From NCBI RefSeq assembly GCF_022397915.1, contig NZ_JAKEUO010000006.1, forward strand, positions 182,371 to 246,370: a stretch of DNA of 64,000 nucleotides, written 5' to 3'. The translations under genes were made by a program, and so were the position numbers. Source of the stretch: Vibrio sp. Isolate34. GTDB lineage: Bacteria > Pseudomonadota > Gammaproteobacteria > Enterobacterales > Vibrionaceae. Every line of letters starts with the position of its first letter. Positions within the stretch are counted from its first letter, which is position 1. This document shows, piece by piece, positions 1 through 9,229 of the stretch. The notes below the pieces were generated by a model, which had not been told where the DNA came from, made no database searches, and saw only the letters and a list, made by a program, of their open reading frames with translations.

Positions 1-1590
1 CACGGTGGTGTAAACCGTCGTGATGCATTCCTTCCTGCAGGTAGCCCTGAGGAAGTAGAAAAGGTATCTCCGCTTAAGACTACTGAACTGTACCTTGAAC
101 ACCTTAAAGATGCTTGGAACCAGGCGAACCCAGAACACAAACTGGCAGACCAAGATGTAACAATCACGGTTCCAGCTTCGTTTGATCCTGCTGCACGCGA
201 CCTAACAGCTGAAGCTGCACGTAATGTGGGTTTCACTCACTTAACGCTTCTTGAAGAGCCTCAAGCGGCACTTTACAGCTGGATTGATAACAGCGATGAC
301 AAATGGCGTGACGAAGTTGACGTTGGCGACATCGTTCTTGTTGTTGATATAGGTGGTGGTACTACCGACCTTTCGTTAGTTGAAGTAACGCAAGACGACG
401 GCAACCTAAGCCTGAACCGTATCGCAGTAGGTGAACACATCCTGCTGGGCGGCGACAACATGGACTTAGCTCTTGCTTACCGCTTGAAGATGAAACTGGC
501 GCAAGACGGCAAAGAGCTAGCACCATGGCAAGTTCAAGCGATGACTCACGCGTGTCGCGATGCTAAAGAAGCGCTTCTTAACGATGCAGAGCTTCAATCT
601 GTGCCAATCGTAGTACCAAGCCGTGGTTCTAAACTGCTTGGCGCAACACTGAAAACAGAACTGACTCAGCAAGAAGTTCAACAAACATTGGTTGATGGCT
701 TCTTCCCTAAAGTTGCTGTAACTGAGCACCCTGTACAAAAGACGCGTGGCGCACTGACTCAAATGGGTCTGCCTTACGCTCAAGATGCGGGTATCACTCG
801 TCACATTGCTGCATTCCTTTCTAAGCAAGCAAACGCGCTTTCTGGAAATAGTGAAACGGCTCAACAAGATTTCAATCCGTTTGCAAACATGCCCGGTATG
901 CCAGGTGCTGAAGCGCCAGCAGCAGACTTCATCAAGCCAACAGCAATCTTGTTTAACGGTGGTGTTCTAAAATCTAACCTACTTGCTGATCGTCTTTCAG
1001 ACACCATCAACGAGTGGTTGATCAATGCTGATGCAGAATTTGCTAAACAGCTTTCAGGTTTAGACCTAGACCTAGCGGTTGCAAGTGGCGCTTCTTACTA
1101 CGGCGCTGTACGTCGCGGTCAAGGCGTTCGTATCCGCGGTGGTATCGCTTCTTCTTACTACGTAGGAATCGAGAGCGCGATGCCAGCTATCCCAGGTATG
1201 GCTCCTCCAATGGAAGCACTGTGTGTTGCTCCATTTGGTATGGAAGAAGGTTCAAGCGTTCAAGTGCCTAGCCAAGAGTTCGGTCTAGTGATTGGTCAGC
1301 CTGTTCACTTCCAATTCTTCGGTTCAACGACACGCCGCGAAGACGAAGCGGGTACTCACCTTGATCACTGGGCACCAGAAGAGCTTGATGAGCTTCCTGA
1401 AATCCAAGTGACGCTGCCTGTTTCTGAAGGCCGTCGCGAAGGTGAAGTGGTTCCGGTTACTTTGGCTTCTCGCGTTACTGAGCTTGGTACTCTATACCTA
1501 GAAGCGATTGCCACTGATAATGGTCAGAAATGGCACGTTGAGTTCGACGTTCGTGAAGATTCGAACAACGACTCAAGCGAAGAAGCATAA
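1..1590 (+). CDS. Hsp70 family protein (5' end outside window)
   Basis: The reading frame is open from base 1, so the N-terminus, including the first phosphate loop, lies upstream of the window; 529 residues are visible. An actin-like ATPase core is clear: a TVPASFD segment as in DnaK, then the phosphate-2 motif DIGGGTTDLSLVEV, and the adenosine-loop segment LFNGGVLKS. The C-terminal ~150 residues form a short substrate-domain-like part, much shorter than in DnaK. It lies 152 bp before a second, larger Hsp70-like gene with the same motifs, so the two look like a tandem paralogous pair. No DnaJ or GrpE gene is adjacent. It is probably an ATP-dependent cytoplasmic chaperone-like protein of unknown client. 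Confidence 0.85.
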   Translation, partial: HGGVNRRDAFLPAGSPEEVEKVSPLKTTELYLEHLKDAWNQANPEHKLADQDVTITVPASFDPAARDLTAEAARNVGFTHLTLLEEPQAALYSWIDNSDDKWRDEVDVGDIVLVVDIGGGTTDLSLVEVTQDDGNLSLNRIAVGEHILLGGDNMDLALAYRLKMKLAQDGKELAPWQVQAMTHACRDAKEALLNDAELQSVPIVVPSRGSKLLGATLKTELTQQEVQQTLVDGFFPKVAVTEHPVQKTRGALTQMGLPYAQDAGITRHIAAFLSKQANALSGNSETAQQDFNPFANMPGMPGAEAPAADFIKPTAILFNGGVLKSNLLADRLSDTINEWLINADAEFAKQLSGLDLDLAVASGASYYGAVRRGQGVRIRGGIASSYYVGIESAMPAIPGMAPPMEALCVAPFGMEEGSSVQVPSQEFGLVIGQPVHFQFFGSTTRREDEAGTHLDHWAPEELDELPEIQVTLPVSEGRREGEVVPVTLASRVTELGTLYLEAIATDNGQKWHVEFDVREDSNNDSSEEA

Positions 1591-1596
1591 TGAATC

Positions 1597-1626
1597 AACG
1601 GCACCTTAGCGGGTGCCGTTACTTTA
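1597..1626 (+). terminator. Hairpin after first Hsp70-like gene
   Basis: A 9-bp stem (AACGGCACC / GGTGCCGTT) with a short loop begins 6 bp after the stop codon. The T tract behind it is weak, so some readthrough into the second Hsp70 gene is possible. Confidence 0.6.
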
Positions 1627-1742
1627 TCAGTACCGTTCCCAACCTAGTCCTGCCTGTATCTCAGGAATGACGTTTACGAATAACAACAATAAGACCAAAG
1701 CATCAGCAAACTGGTCATCACTCTGGAAGAATAAGGTTTTGT

Positions 1743-4595
1743 ATGGCAACTCCTCGTTTTTTAGTCGGCATTGACTTAGGCACAACCAACACTGTGGTTG
1801 CCTACTGTGAAATTAACGACGACCTACAACACGCCCCCGTTTCCCTTTTCGAAATCGATCAGCTTATCGGCCCTGGTGAAGTGGTTCGTAAGCCCCTACT
1901 CCCATCGTTTCGTTACCACCCAGCCCAAGGTCAAATCTGCCCTTCAGACCTGACTATGCCGTGGGAACCAAACCCAGTTGAAGGCGATATCAAGAATGTT
2001 ATCGTCGGTGAATGGGCACGTGAACTAGGCGCTAAGGTAGAAGGCCGCCAAGTATCAAGTGCTAAGAGTTGGTTATCGCACCAAGCGGTGGATCGTAGCT
2101 CAGACATTCTCCCTTGGGCTGGCGCAGCGGATGTCGACAAAGTATCGCCGGTTGTCGCGAGTGCGAGCTACCTGAATCACATCCGCCAAGCGTGGAACTA
2201 CCGTAATCCAAGCAACAAACTTGAAGACCAAGATGTTGTTGTAACGGTTCCTGCATCATTCGATGAGACAGCACGTAAACTGACACTTGAAGCCGCAGAA
2301 CTTGCTGGCTTGGGTAAGATTCTATTACTCGAAGAGCCTCAAGCGGTTTGTTATGACTGGTATGCGCGTCACCAACAAACGGCCGCCGAAGAGCTTCAAC
2401 AGATCCCGTTGATCTTAGTGTGTGATGTCGGCGGTGGTACTACCGACTTGAGCTTAATTGAAGCCAAGTTCGATGCAAATAACGATGCGGGTAACGCTGG
2501 TCATAACGAGCTAGCACTCGACCGTATCGGTGTTGGCGAACACTTAATGCTAGGTGGTGATAACCTAGATTTAGCCCTCGCTCACCTAGCCGAGCAGCGC
2601 TTCAATCAAAACAAGAAGCTGAATGCCTCTAGTCTAACTAAACTGATTCAGCAAACTCGCGCTGCAAAAGAGAGCCTGCTTTCTGCTAATGCGCCAGACG
2701 ATGTCAAGATCACCATGCTGGGTAGTGGTTCGAAGCTACTAGGTGGAACAAAGAGTATTGGCTTAACCAAGCAAGAAGTTCATCAAATCGCTTTGGAAGG
2801 CTTCTTCCCTCTTTCTGAATTTACTGAAACGCCAGACAAACGTCGCAGCGCCGTGGTTGAATTCGGTCTACCTTACGTTGCCGATCCTGCGGTCAGCAAG
2901 CACGTTGCAGAGTTCCTAACGACACATCAGCAAGTGTCTAAAGCTGCGCTGGAACACTCTGACTCTATTGAGTTCGATGACACCAAGCCTGCTATCCCTC
3001 TCGGTGTGCTGCTTAACGGTGGTGTGTTCAACAGTGAACTGGTGACCGAGCGTATTACTCAACTACTGGGCAATTGGAATGGTTCTCCAATCACAGTATT
3101 AGATAACCCTCATCCAGATTGGTCAGTGGCGTTAGGTGCAGTTGCGTTTGGTAAAGCACGCCGTGGCGCACAACTTAAAATCGGTGGTGGTGCTGCTCGT
3201 TCTTACTTCTTACATCTGCAAGAAAAGAACAAGATGGGTAAGGCACTGTGTCTGCTTGCCAAAGGTACTGAAGAAGGTCAAGAAATCCGTTTGAACAGTC
3301 GTCGTTTCTCATTGACACTAGGCGAACCGGTTCGTTTTAATCTACTGACTTCAACACACGATCAAATCGCTCATGACACTGCAATCCAAAACGGTGTGAT
3401 GGTGGATGTGGATGCCGATCTGTTCTCCCCTCTTCCACCTTACATTTCTACCTTGGAAGGTTCGGGTACTGTAGATCTTCAAGCCAACCAAAAAGAGCGA
3501 GTGGAAGTGCTACTCGCTTGTCAGTTGACTGAAGTCGGCACACTGAAAATGGAGTGCGTGAGCACCGAAGATGACTCGAAACGTTGGTTGTTAGAATTTG
3601 AAGTAAGGAACAAGCAGGGCGATGAATCCGATAACTCTAAACTTCATCCAAGATTGGATGAGTGTAAAGAGCTAATTTCTCGCCTGTACAGTGGCAATAA
3701 GAAGAGTGCTGAATCGAAAGAGATCAAGACTCTGTCTAAAGATCTTGAGAAACGACTCGGTAAACGCGACGAGTGGGACTTCACGACCCTTCGTCACCTA
3801 TTCGATAGCTTCTCATTAGGTCGCAAACGTCGTCGCCGCTCAGAAGCACACGAGAAGAACTGGCTGCGTTTAGCGGGTTACTCGCTGCGTCCTGGCTTTG
3901 GTGATCCAACGGACTCATGGCGTATCGAGCAAATTTGGGGCCTTTACCAACAAAACATCCAGTTTAAGAACCACCAAGGTTGGACTGACTGGTGGGTGTT
4001 CTGGCGTCGTGTTGCAGGTGGTTTAAACCAAGAGCAGCAAGAGACTATCTTGGCCGACATTGCTAAGTACCTTCACCCGGGCGCAATGAAGAACCCTAAA
4101 ACGGCCAAAGATGCGCAAGACAATGGTTATGAAGCCATGGTGCGATTAGCCGCATCGCTTGAGCAACTGGAAGTGGAAGACAAGGTATTGCTAGCGACAT
4201 GGTTCCTAAGCAAAGCGATTAACCATAATCAATTTGAGCAAGCGCACTGGTGGGCTCTAGGTCGATTGGCTTCAAGAACGCCTTTGTATGGCAGCCAACA
4301 CAGCGTCATTCCTCGCGAGCAAGCGGAGCAATGGTTACCTAAGCTGCTTGAGCAGAACTGGCAGAAAGAGCAAATGATTGCCTTCGCTGCTGTGATGATT
4401 TGTCGTAAGACCGGCGACCGACAGTTTGATATCTCTGACGATTACCGTAATCAAGTGATTGAGAAACTGAAGCAAAGCAAGGTGCCAGAGTCTTGGTTAA
4501 CACTTGTCAGTGAAGTGACTGAGCTTTCTGAGAGTGAATCTAAGCGTGTGTTTGGTGATGCATTACCAAGCGGCTTAAGCCTAATCAATAACTAG
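1743..4595 (+). CDS. Hsp70 family protein with long C-terminal extension
   Basis: This is a 950-residue actin-fold ATPase. Phosphate-1 (IDLGTTNTVV) is near residues 10-19, phosphate-2 (DVGGGTTDLS) at about 228-237, and the adenosine motif (LLNGGVFNSE) near 420. After a short substrate-domain-like section, roughly residues 600-950 form a charged, Trp-rich, mostly helical extension that DnaK does not have; from memory it resembles the DUF3731-type region found on such bacterial Hsp70 homologues. The ATG has an AAGG ribosome site 8 bases upstream. It sits directly behind the smaller Hsp70-like gene and probably works with it. It is likely cytoplasmic, and the client is unknown. Confidence 0.85.
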   Translation: MATPRFLVGIDLGTTNTVVAYCEINDDLQHAPVSLFEIDQLIGPGEVVRKPLLPSFRYHPAQGQICPSDLTMPWEPNPVEGDIKNVIVGEWARELGAKVEGRQVSSAKSWLSHQAVDRSSDILPWAGAADVDKVSPVVASASYLNHIRQAWNYRNPSNKLEDQDVVVTVPASFDETARKLTLEAAELAGLGKILLLEEPQAVCYDWYARHQQTAAEELQQIPLILVCDVGGGTTDLSLIEAKFDANNDAGNAGHNELALDRIGVGEHLMLGGDNLDLALAHLAEQRFNQNKKLNASSLTKLIQQTRAAKESLLSANAPDDVKITMLGSGSKLLGGTKSIGLTKQEVHQIALEGFFPLSEFTETPDKRRSAVVEFGLPYVADPAVSKHVAEFLTTHQQVSKAALEHSDSIEFDDTKPAIPLGVLLNGGVFNSELVTERITQLLGNWNGSPITVLDNPHPDWSVALGAVAFGKARRGAQLKIGGGAARSYFLHLQEKNKMGKALCLLAKGTEEGQEIRLNSRRFSLTLGEPVRFNLLTSTHDQIAHDTAIQNGVMVDVDADLFSPLPPYISTLEGSGTVDLQANQKERVEVLLACQLTEVGTLKMECVSTEDDSKRWLLEFEVRNKQGDESDNSKLHPRLDECKELISRLYSGNKKSAESKEIKTLSKDLEKRLGKRDEWDFTTLRHLFDSFSLGRKRRRRSEAHEKNWLRLAGYSLRPGFGDPTDSWRIEQIWGLYQQNIQFKNHQGWTDWWVFWRRVAGGLNQEQQETILADIAKYLHPGAMKNPKTAKDAQDNGYEAMVRLAASLEQLEVEDKVLLATWFLSKAINHNQFEQAHWWALGRLASRTPLYGSQHSVIPREQAEQWLPKLLEQNWQKEQMIAFAAVMICRKTGDRQFDISDDYRNQVIEKLKQSKVPESWLTLVSEVTELSESESKRVFGDALPSGLSLINN

Positions 4596-4650
4596 GTTTA
4601 AAAACGATTAGCTTTCGTTGCTAATGGTAAAGAAGCTAACAAGAAAAGAA

Positions 4651-4686
4651 AAAGCCACTTTCGATTCGTTGAAAGTGGCTTTTTTA
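4651..4686 (+). terminator. Intrinsic terminator of the Hsp70 pair
   Basis: The stem AAGCCACTTTC / GAAAGTGGCTT with an 8-base loop is followed by a run of T, 56 bp after the stop of the long Hsp70 gene. Confidence 0.85.
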
Positions 4687-4766
4687 TTGGTGGCTTAAGG
4701 CTGGTATGTGTCGTTGATAATCAGCTTTCGGGTTAAGAGCCTCAGCCGTGTTGCAGTTAATCATTG

Positions 4767-4982
4767 TTAATGTTTCGTTCCAGTTGGGTTGATAGGAAAA
4801 TCCGTGTTTTCATAAATGTCGGACAGTTTTTTCGGTTTCTTCTCTTTGACTCCTTTCTGAGATTGGTTATGAGTTTCGCTTAAAAGCCATTCCTCATGCA
4901 TTTTTGCTGAATCCAAAAACTCTGGATCCTCCATTGCTTCCTTGCGAAGTTTATTTACACGTTCGAGAGTATCCCAAATCAT
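4767..4982 (-). CDS. Small hypothetical protein (71 aa)
   Basis: This is a highly charged, soluble 71-residue protein with no signal peptide or membrane segment. A strong ribosome site (GGAGGT) lies about 7 bases before the ATG, which is the main reason to accept it as real. The first half is predicted helical (acidic and Lys/Arg-rich); the second half is Lys-rich and ends in a Pro/Thr tail. I do not recognise a family. It stands alone, convergent with the Hsp70 gene. Confidence 0.6.
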   Translation of the reverse strand: MIWDTLERVNKLRKEAMEDPEFLDSAKMHEEWLLSETHNQSQKGVKEKKPKKLSDIYENTDFPINPTGTKH

Positions 4983-5165
4983 AATACTTCACCTCCACTA
5001 AGGCAGTACTATAAAGATAGCCCAACGGAATAAAACTTCAACTAAGCCAATGAGATAGCGATCTCAATTTCGTAAATTTCCGGCTTTAAACGAGTAGGAT
5101 TTCGATTCAATTTTCAGTTTCAAACAGTGGGTGTTTCGCAACGATCTTCAAAGATCCACAGGCAC

Positions 5166-5194
5166 AAAAAAAGCGAGCTCGATGCTCGCTTTTT
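5166..5194 (-). terminator. Terminator after the DUF2947-like gene
   Basis: The near-perfect hairpin AAAAAGCGAGC / GCTCGCTTTTT with a 5-base loop lies 45 bp beyond the stop of the minus-strand gene. It has T tracts in both orientations. Confidence 0.8.
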
Positions 5195-5238
5195 ATCTGT
5201 TGTTTATACAACGTAGACTTAATCAAATCATGCTGTCA

Positions 5239-5715
5239 TTAAGCGCGGTTACCGATTTTCACAGTACCGTTTGTCGCAAACCACAGTGCTTCTGAACGAC
5301 GGCGACCTAGTAAAATCGGGCCATCATCGTAGAACAAAAAGTTCTTCCAATGCTTCTTGAAAATCGCCCACTTGGTCTCAAGTACATTGTATTTTTCATA
5401 GCAAAAATAAACAGTTACGTCATCTTGCCAATCAATGAAGTTGAGAATCTCTTCTGGCATTTCAGGCTCATCCGCTTCCCAGTGTGCCATCCAGCTGATC
5501 TCTTCATTCCAGTTCGATGCTTTGCTCGGCCAGTCTTGCGAGCTTAGTCGTTCTGCGTCTGGGCTTTGAGGGCTTACGTTCTCTTTCCAGAACTGAGATG
5601 CTCTTGCCTGTGTCATTGGCTTAATCTTTTCCAAGTCCTCAATGGGTAGTGGCATCGACTGGTGAGTGAAAATCCATTTTCTTTGGTATTCGTCCAAAGT
5701 TGTGTATGACATCAA
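5239..5715 (-). CDS. DUF2947-like hypothetical protein
   Basis: A 158-residue soluble acidic protein, rich in Trp and Tyr (for example WFATNG near the C-terminus), without signal peptide or membrane segments. From memory the pattern fits DUF2947, a family seen mainly in Vibrio and relatives, with no known activity. It lies 152 bp downstream of rimJ on the same strand and could be partly cotranscribed, but no clear terminator or promoter separates them. No function is proposed. Confidence 0.75.
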   Translation of the reverse strand: MMSYTTLDEYQRKWIFTHQSMPLPIEDLEKIKPMTQARASQFWKENVSPQSPDAERLSSQDWPSKASNWNEEISWMAHWEADEPEMPEEILNFIDWQDDVTVYFCYEKYNVLETKWAIFKKHWKNFLFYDDGPILLGRRRSEALWFATNGTVKIGNRA

Positions 5716-5867
5716 AATTCCTCAAATTTCTTCTCAGGCTTATGGATTACCATGCCTATATGTTCTTTTTGATGCAGCGGCGATTAGAGATCGCTTGATA
5801 TTCGCTGCCTTTAAATTCGTTGTTAGCTTGTTTACTTAAATACGCTCGGTGCTAAATACAACTGCGT

Positions 5868-6455
5868 CTAAGCCTTGCGTCTGTCTTCCCAGTTAGGGTT
5901 AACTAACGCGGTTAGTATATGGTCTTCCCATTTACCGTTAATCTGTAGGTAGTCTTTAGCAAAACCTTCACGAACAAATCCAAGATGTTCCAACACACCA
6001 GCACTTCGCGCATTGTGAGGCATATAGCCCGCCATTAAGCGATGCATGTTCTGCACGTCAAACATGTAGTCCTTCGCCATGCTCAAGCCTCTGCGCATGT
6101 AACCGTGGCCCTGAGCGCGCTCTGCAAGTGAATAACCAACGTTGCACGCGTAGAACGGGAAACGGGACAAATTACTGAACGAGATTGTCCCTAACATTTC
6201 GTTAGAGTCCGCATTAATCAATAAACAGTAGTAGCCAAGCCCCATTTTATGAAGCTCGTTTAGCTTAATTAGGCGCTGTGCCCAACCCGTTCTATCAAAA
6301 AACGCATCTTCGCGAATAGGTTCCCAAGGCTTAAGGTACTCTCGGTTAGTTTGAAAGTACTCGCTGATCATGTTCGCATCGTCTATCTCAGCGGTGCGAA
6401 GAATCAGGTTGCCATCGCGCTTATAAATGCGTTCTGGTGTGCTCAAATCTTCCAT
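5868..6455 (-). CDS. rimJ: Ribosomal-protein-S5-alanine N-acetyltransferase RimJ
   Basis: A GNAT acetyltransferase of 195 residues, matching the ~194 of E. coli RimJ. The acetyl-CoA pyrophosphate-binding motif (RAQGHGYM) is in the middle, followed by the family segment ending in NARSAGVLEHLGF. RimJ acetylates the N-terminal alanine of ribosomal protein S5 in the cytoplasm; the family also includes RimL, which acts on L12. Order and size favour RimJ. It starts 18 bp after tyrR and is probably the second gene of a tyrR-rimJ transcript. Confidence 0.85.
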   Translation of the reverse strand: MEDLSTPERIYKRDGNLILRTAEIDDANMISEYFQTNREYLKPWEPIREDAFFDRTGWAQRLIKLNELHKMGLGYYCLLINADSNEMLGTISFSNLSRFPFYACNVGYSLAERAQGHGYMRRGLSMAKDYMFDVQNMHRLMAGYMPHNARSAGVLEHLGFVREGFAKDYLQINGKWEDHILTALVNPNWEDRRKA

Positions 6456-6473
6456 AATCTTGTTCTTATTCGA

Positions 6474-8018
6474 TCAGTTCTTTCTGATACCGTAATCGCG
6501 CAGTTTATTGGCAATTGAGGTGTGAGAAACGTTCAAGCGTTTTGCTAGCTTACGACTTGATGGGAACGACTGATAAAGCTTCTCTAGAATCTGAGATTCA
6601 TAGTCTTTCATGATCTCATCCAGAGACCCATCTAAGCTTAGATTCGCCATTCCTGCCGTAATGGTTTCTAACTGAGGCAAGTGGAATTGCTCAACGGTTA
6701 AGGTATCTGAATCCAACTCTGTTAGGGCGCGTAGAACCATGTTGTCTAGCTGACGAATGTTACCAGGCCATTGATAGTTGCCTAACTGGTCGATCAACTC
6801 TTGAGTAAGCTTTGGTTTTAACATGCCTAGCTGCTGCGCGTATTTCGCAACGAACAGCTCCAACAATGGTGCGACGTCGTTAGAACGTTCGCGTAGAGCT
6901 GGAATAGACAGAGTCAGTACATTCAAGCGATAGAACAAGTCTTCACGGAATGAACCAGAATCAGCAAGTTCAGAAAGACGGTGACGCGTTGACGCGATAA
7001 TACGAACATCAGCGTGCATCTCTTCTTCTTCACCGACACGGCGGAATGAACCGTCCTGTAGGAAACGAAGCAGTTTGATTTGTAGATGCGGGCTCATTTC
7101 GCCAATCTCATCTAAAAATACCGTGCCGCCGTTCGCTTGTTCGAAAATACCTTTATGACCTTGTTCATGGTTGAATGAACCCGGAGCATGACCAAACAAT
7201 TCGGTTTCTGCTACATCATCAGGCATCGATGCACAGCTTAGAATCAAGAATGGGAAAGACGAGCGGTTTGAGCGGTTGTGACACGCTTTCGCCAACATCT
7301 CTTTACCCGTACCGGTATCGCCTTCAATTAATAGCGGCTGATCCAGCATAGCCAATTTCTTAGCTTGGCTGATCAAGGCTTTATGGCGATTAGAGACACC
7401 AACAAAGTGTTCAAAACCTAGGTTGTTCTGTTCTGGGATAGCATCTGGCGTGTTCATCTCTTGGTTACAAGAACGAATCGTCATTACGGCACTGGCTAGC
7501 ACGGCTTCGTTAACGTCGCCACCAAGATAAATAGGCAGAATCTCAATCGAGAAATCTAAACCATCCAACACCACAACTTCACGATGACGAGTCACATCGC
7601 CTTCAATCCAACGAGCAAAGTTAAAACTAGGCACGAATGTCGATAGCGGTTCACCGATCACTTCATCTTCTTGCTTGTTGAATAGGTTTAATGCAGCGTG
7701 GTTCGCCATGTCGACTGAGCCTTTAAGGTCAATCGCAATCACGGGATCAGGTAGGTTAGCCAGCAGAGCAATCAGCTCTGTGTTATGCCTTTCGCTTGGC
7801 ATAAATTGAATTTTACGTACATCCTTCACACCTGAAATTCGGCGAATTTCAGCCATAAGTTCACTAAAAGCATCAAAATCGATATCAGGGCAGTTTAGGT
7901 AAATAATGCCTTTAACATCAATTTCGATTCCTCTTAAATCAATGCTTTTTGAGGCCAAGATATCGAGCAACTCACGCGTTAAGCCGAGTCTGTCTTCACA
8001 CAATACTTCAAGACGCAC
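6474..8018 (-). CDS. tyrR: Transcriptional regulator TyrR
   Basis: 514 residues, against 513 in E. coli TyrR. The order is an ACT-like N-terminal domain (1-70), a PAS domain (about 78-190), an AAA+ domain with Walker A GDTGTGKE (233-240) and Walker B FLDEIGEM (~300), and a C-terminal helix-turn-helix (about 485-510). The sigma54-contact GAFTGA loop is degenerate (APGSFN), as expected for TyrR, which acts on sigma70 promoters. TyrR binds aromatic amino acids and ATP and controls aromatic biosynthesis and uptake. The start is GTG with AGGA 7 bases before it. A palindromic TyrR box lies upstream, suggesting autoregulation. Confidence 0.95.
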   Translation of the reverse strand: MRLEVLCEDRLGLTRELLDILASKSIDLRGIEIDVKGIIYLNCPDIDFDAFSELMAEIRRISGVKDVRKIQFMPSERHNTELIALLANLPDPVIAIDLKGSVDMANHAALNLFNKQEDEVIGEPLSTFVPSFNFARWIEGDVTRHREVVVLDGLDFSIEILPIYLGGDVNEAVLASAVMTIRSCNQEMNTPDAIPEQNNLGFEHFVGVSNRHKALISQAKKLAMLDQPLLIEGDTGTGKEMLAKACHNRSNRSSFPFLILSCASMPDDVAETELFGHAPGSFNHEQGHKGIFEQANGGTVFLDEIGEMSPHLQIKLLRFLQDGSFRRVGEEEEMHADVRIIASTRHRLSELADSGSFREDLFYRLNVLTLSIPALRERSNDVAPLLELFVAKYAQQLGMLKPKLTQELIDQLGNYQWPGNIRQLDNMVLRALTELDSDTLTVEQFHLPQLETITAGMANLSLDGSLDEIMKDYESQILEKLYQSFPSSRKLAKRLNVSHTSIANKLRDYGIRKN

Positions 8019-8092
8019 AAATAGTCCTATTATAGGTGTCAGGATAAGTTGACAGTAGTGTGAATTAAGGTCTGAGTTCAGTCAAGAAGAAG

Positions 8093-8110
8093 AGTAAACA
8101 TATGTTTACT
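8093..8110 (-). promoter_or_regulatory. TyrR box upstream of tyrR
   Basis: AGTAAACATATGTTTACT matches the TyrR-box layout TGTAAA-N6-TTTACA except for the outer base on each side, and it is the core of a 26-bp perfect palindrome at 8089-8114. A possible -35 (TTGACT, 8080-8085 on the minus strand) follows immediately, so bound TyrR would sit at the promoter edge. Confidence 0.65.
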
Positions 8111-8162
8111 CTTCGCTCGCAAACCACTCAATGTCATACATTTTGTTTCAAAGTGGTATGTG

Positions 8163-9215
8163 CTATTTCAGCGTGATTCGTTTTATTTCAGAAAGGACGG
8201 CTTTTCGCATATCGGCCAGTTTTACTTTGCGCTCGTTATGCCAAGGCATTGGGCGAAGTAGTGTCATGGCTTTTAAACCCAGTCGTGCAGTCAGAATACC
8301 AACCCCTAGCCCCTGCCCTGCTCGTGCTGAGACTTTACCTGCAAGATCCATCGAAACTAAGTCCATACTCGCATCAATAGCCAGTTCACTCGCGCCCGCT
8401 GCCGCCATGTTGATTAACACCAACTTGAACAACTTAATGCGCGACCAGTAACCAAGCTCAATGCCGTACACATCAGCGAGCTTGTCTATCATGGTGAAGT
8501 TACGCCACGCGACCAGCAACATGTCTGCCGCTGCTAATGGGCTCACCGCAACCAAGGCCGCCGATTCGGTCGAGAACTTAGTGACGATTTGAGTTGCTAC
8601 TTTATCTTGCTGGCTCACGACGAGTGCATCGTACATATCCAAGACTTCAGCATCGCTGTGTGCAGGGTTAATGCTGTTTCGCCATTTATCGTAAGCTGGA
8701 GACTCAGCAATAATACCGCCCTGTTTGGCGATGTTTTCACAGAATGCTTTGCCTTTACCGACACTTTGGCTTTGCAGTAGCTCTTCACTCTGCTCTTGCA
8801 CACTGAAGTGATCTTTCAGCGAGCGCAGTTTCCACAGCTCTTTGCCTATTGCGCCTAAACCTAACGAAGCAATAGCAGCAATAAAGCCTGCCCAGCCTAG
8901 AGCGAGCCAGTCGGCTGACTGAATAGCGGTGATGACAGAATCAATCGCTTGCCAGCCGACTAAGCCAGAAAACGCAACCAGTAAGCCAGAGCCCAACCAC
9001 TTTCTCTTTTTGCTCGGTCGAATCACTTGTTCCAGTTGTTGCTCAGCTTCACCATCAAGATCGTCTTCCACTTGCGGTGCGACAGGGACAAATTTTTCTT
9101 GCTCTGTGAACAGTTGTTGAGCACCTAAATCAGGACTAACTTCGCTCTTATCTTGCTCATCAAAAGAGGTCTTCAACGGTTCATTAAAGACCTGCTTTGT
9201 TTTTAACTCACTCAT
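8163..9215 (-). CDS. ycjF: YcjF family membrane protein (UPF0283)
   Basis: A 350-residue inner-membrane protein. A charged N-terminal ~75 residues is followed by two hydrophobic segments around residues 75-125 and a further hydrophobic stretch near 200-260 typical of the DUF697 region. It starts 14 bp after ycjX on the same strand and is followed by tyrR, the same ycjX-ycjF-tyrR order as in E. coli, which supports the call. The molecular role is not established; in enterobacteria the pair responds to envelope stress. Confidence 0.85.
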   Translation of the reverse strand: MSELKTKQVFNEPLKTSFDEQDKSEVSPDLGAQQLFTEQEKFVPVAPQVEDDLDGEAEQQLEQVIRPSKKRKWLGSGLLVAFSGLVGWQAIDSVITAIQSADWLALGWAGFIAAIASLGLGAIGKELWKLRSLKDHFSVQEQSEELLQSQSVGKGKAFCENIAKQGGIIAESPAYDKWRNSINPAHSDAEVLDMYDALVVSQQDKVATQIVTKFSTESAALVAVSPLAAADMLLVAWRNFTMIDKLADVYGIELGYWSRIKLFKLVLINMAAAGASELAIDASMDLVSMDLAGKVSARAGQGLGVGILTARLGLKAMTLLRPMPWHNERKVKLADMRKAVLSEIKRITLK

Positions 9216-9229
9216 TTTGATTGCCTCAA

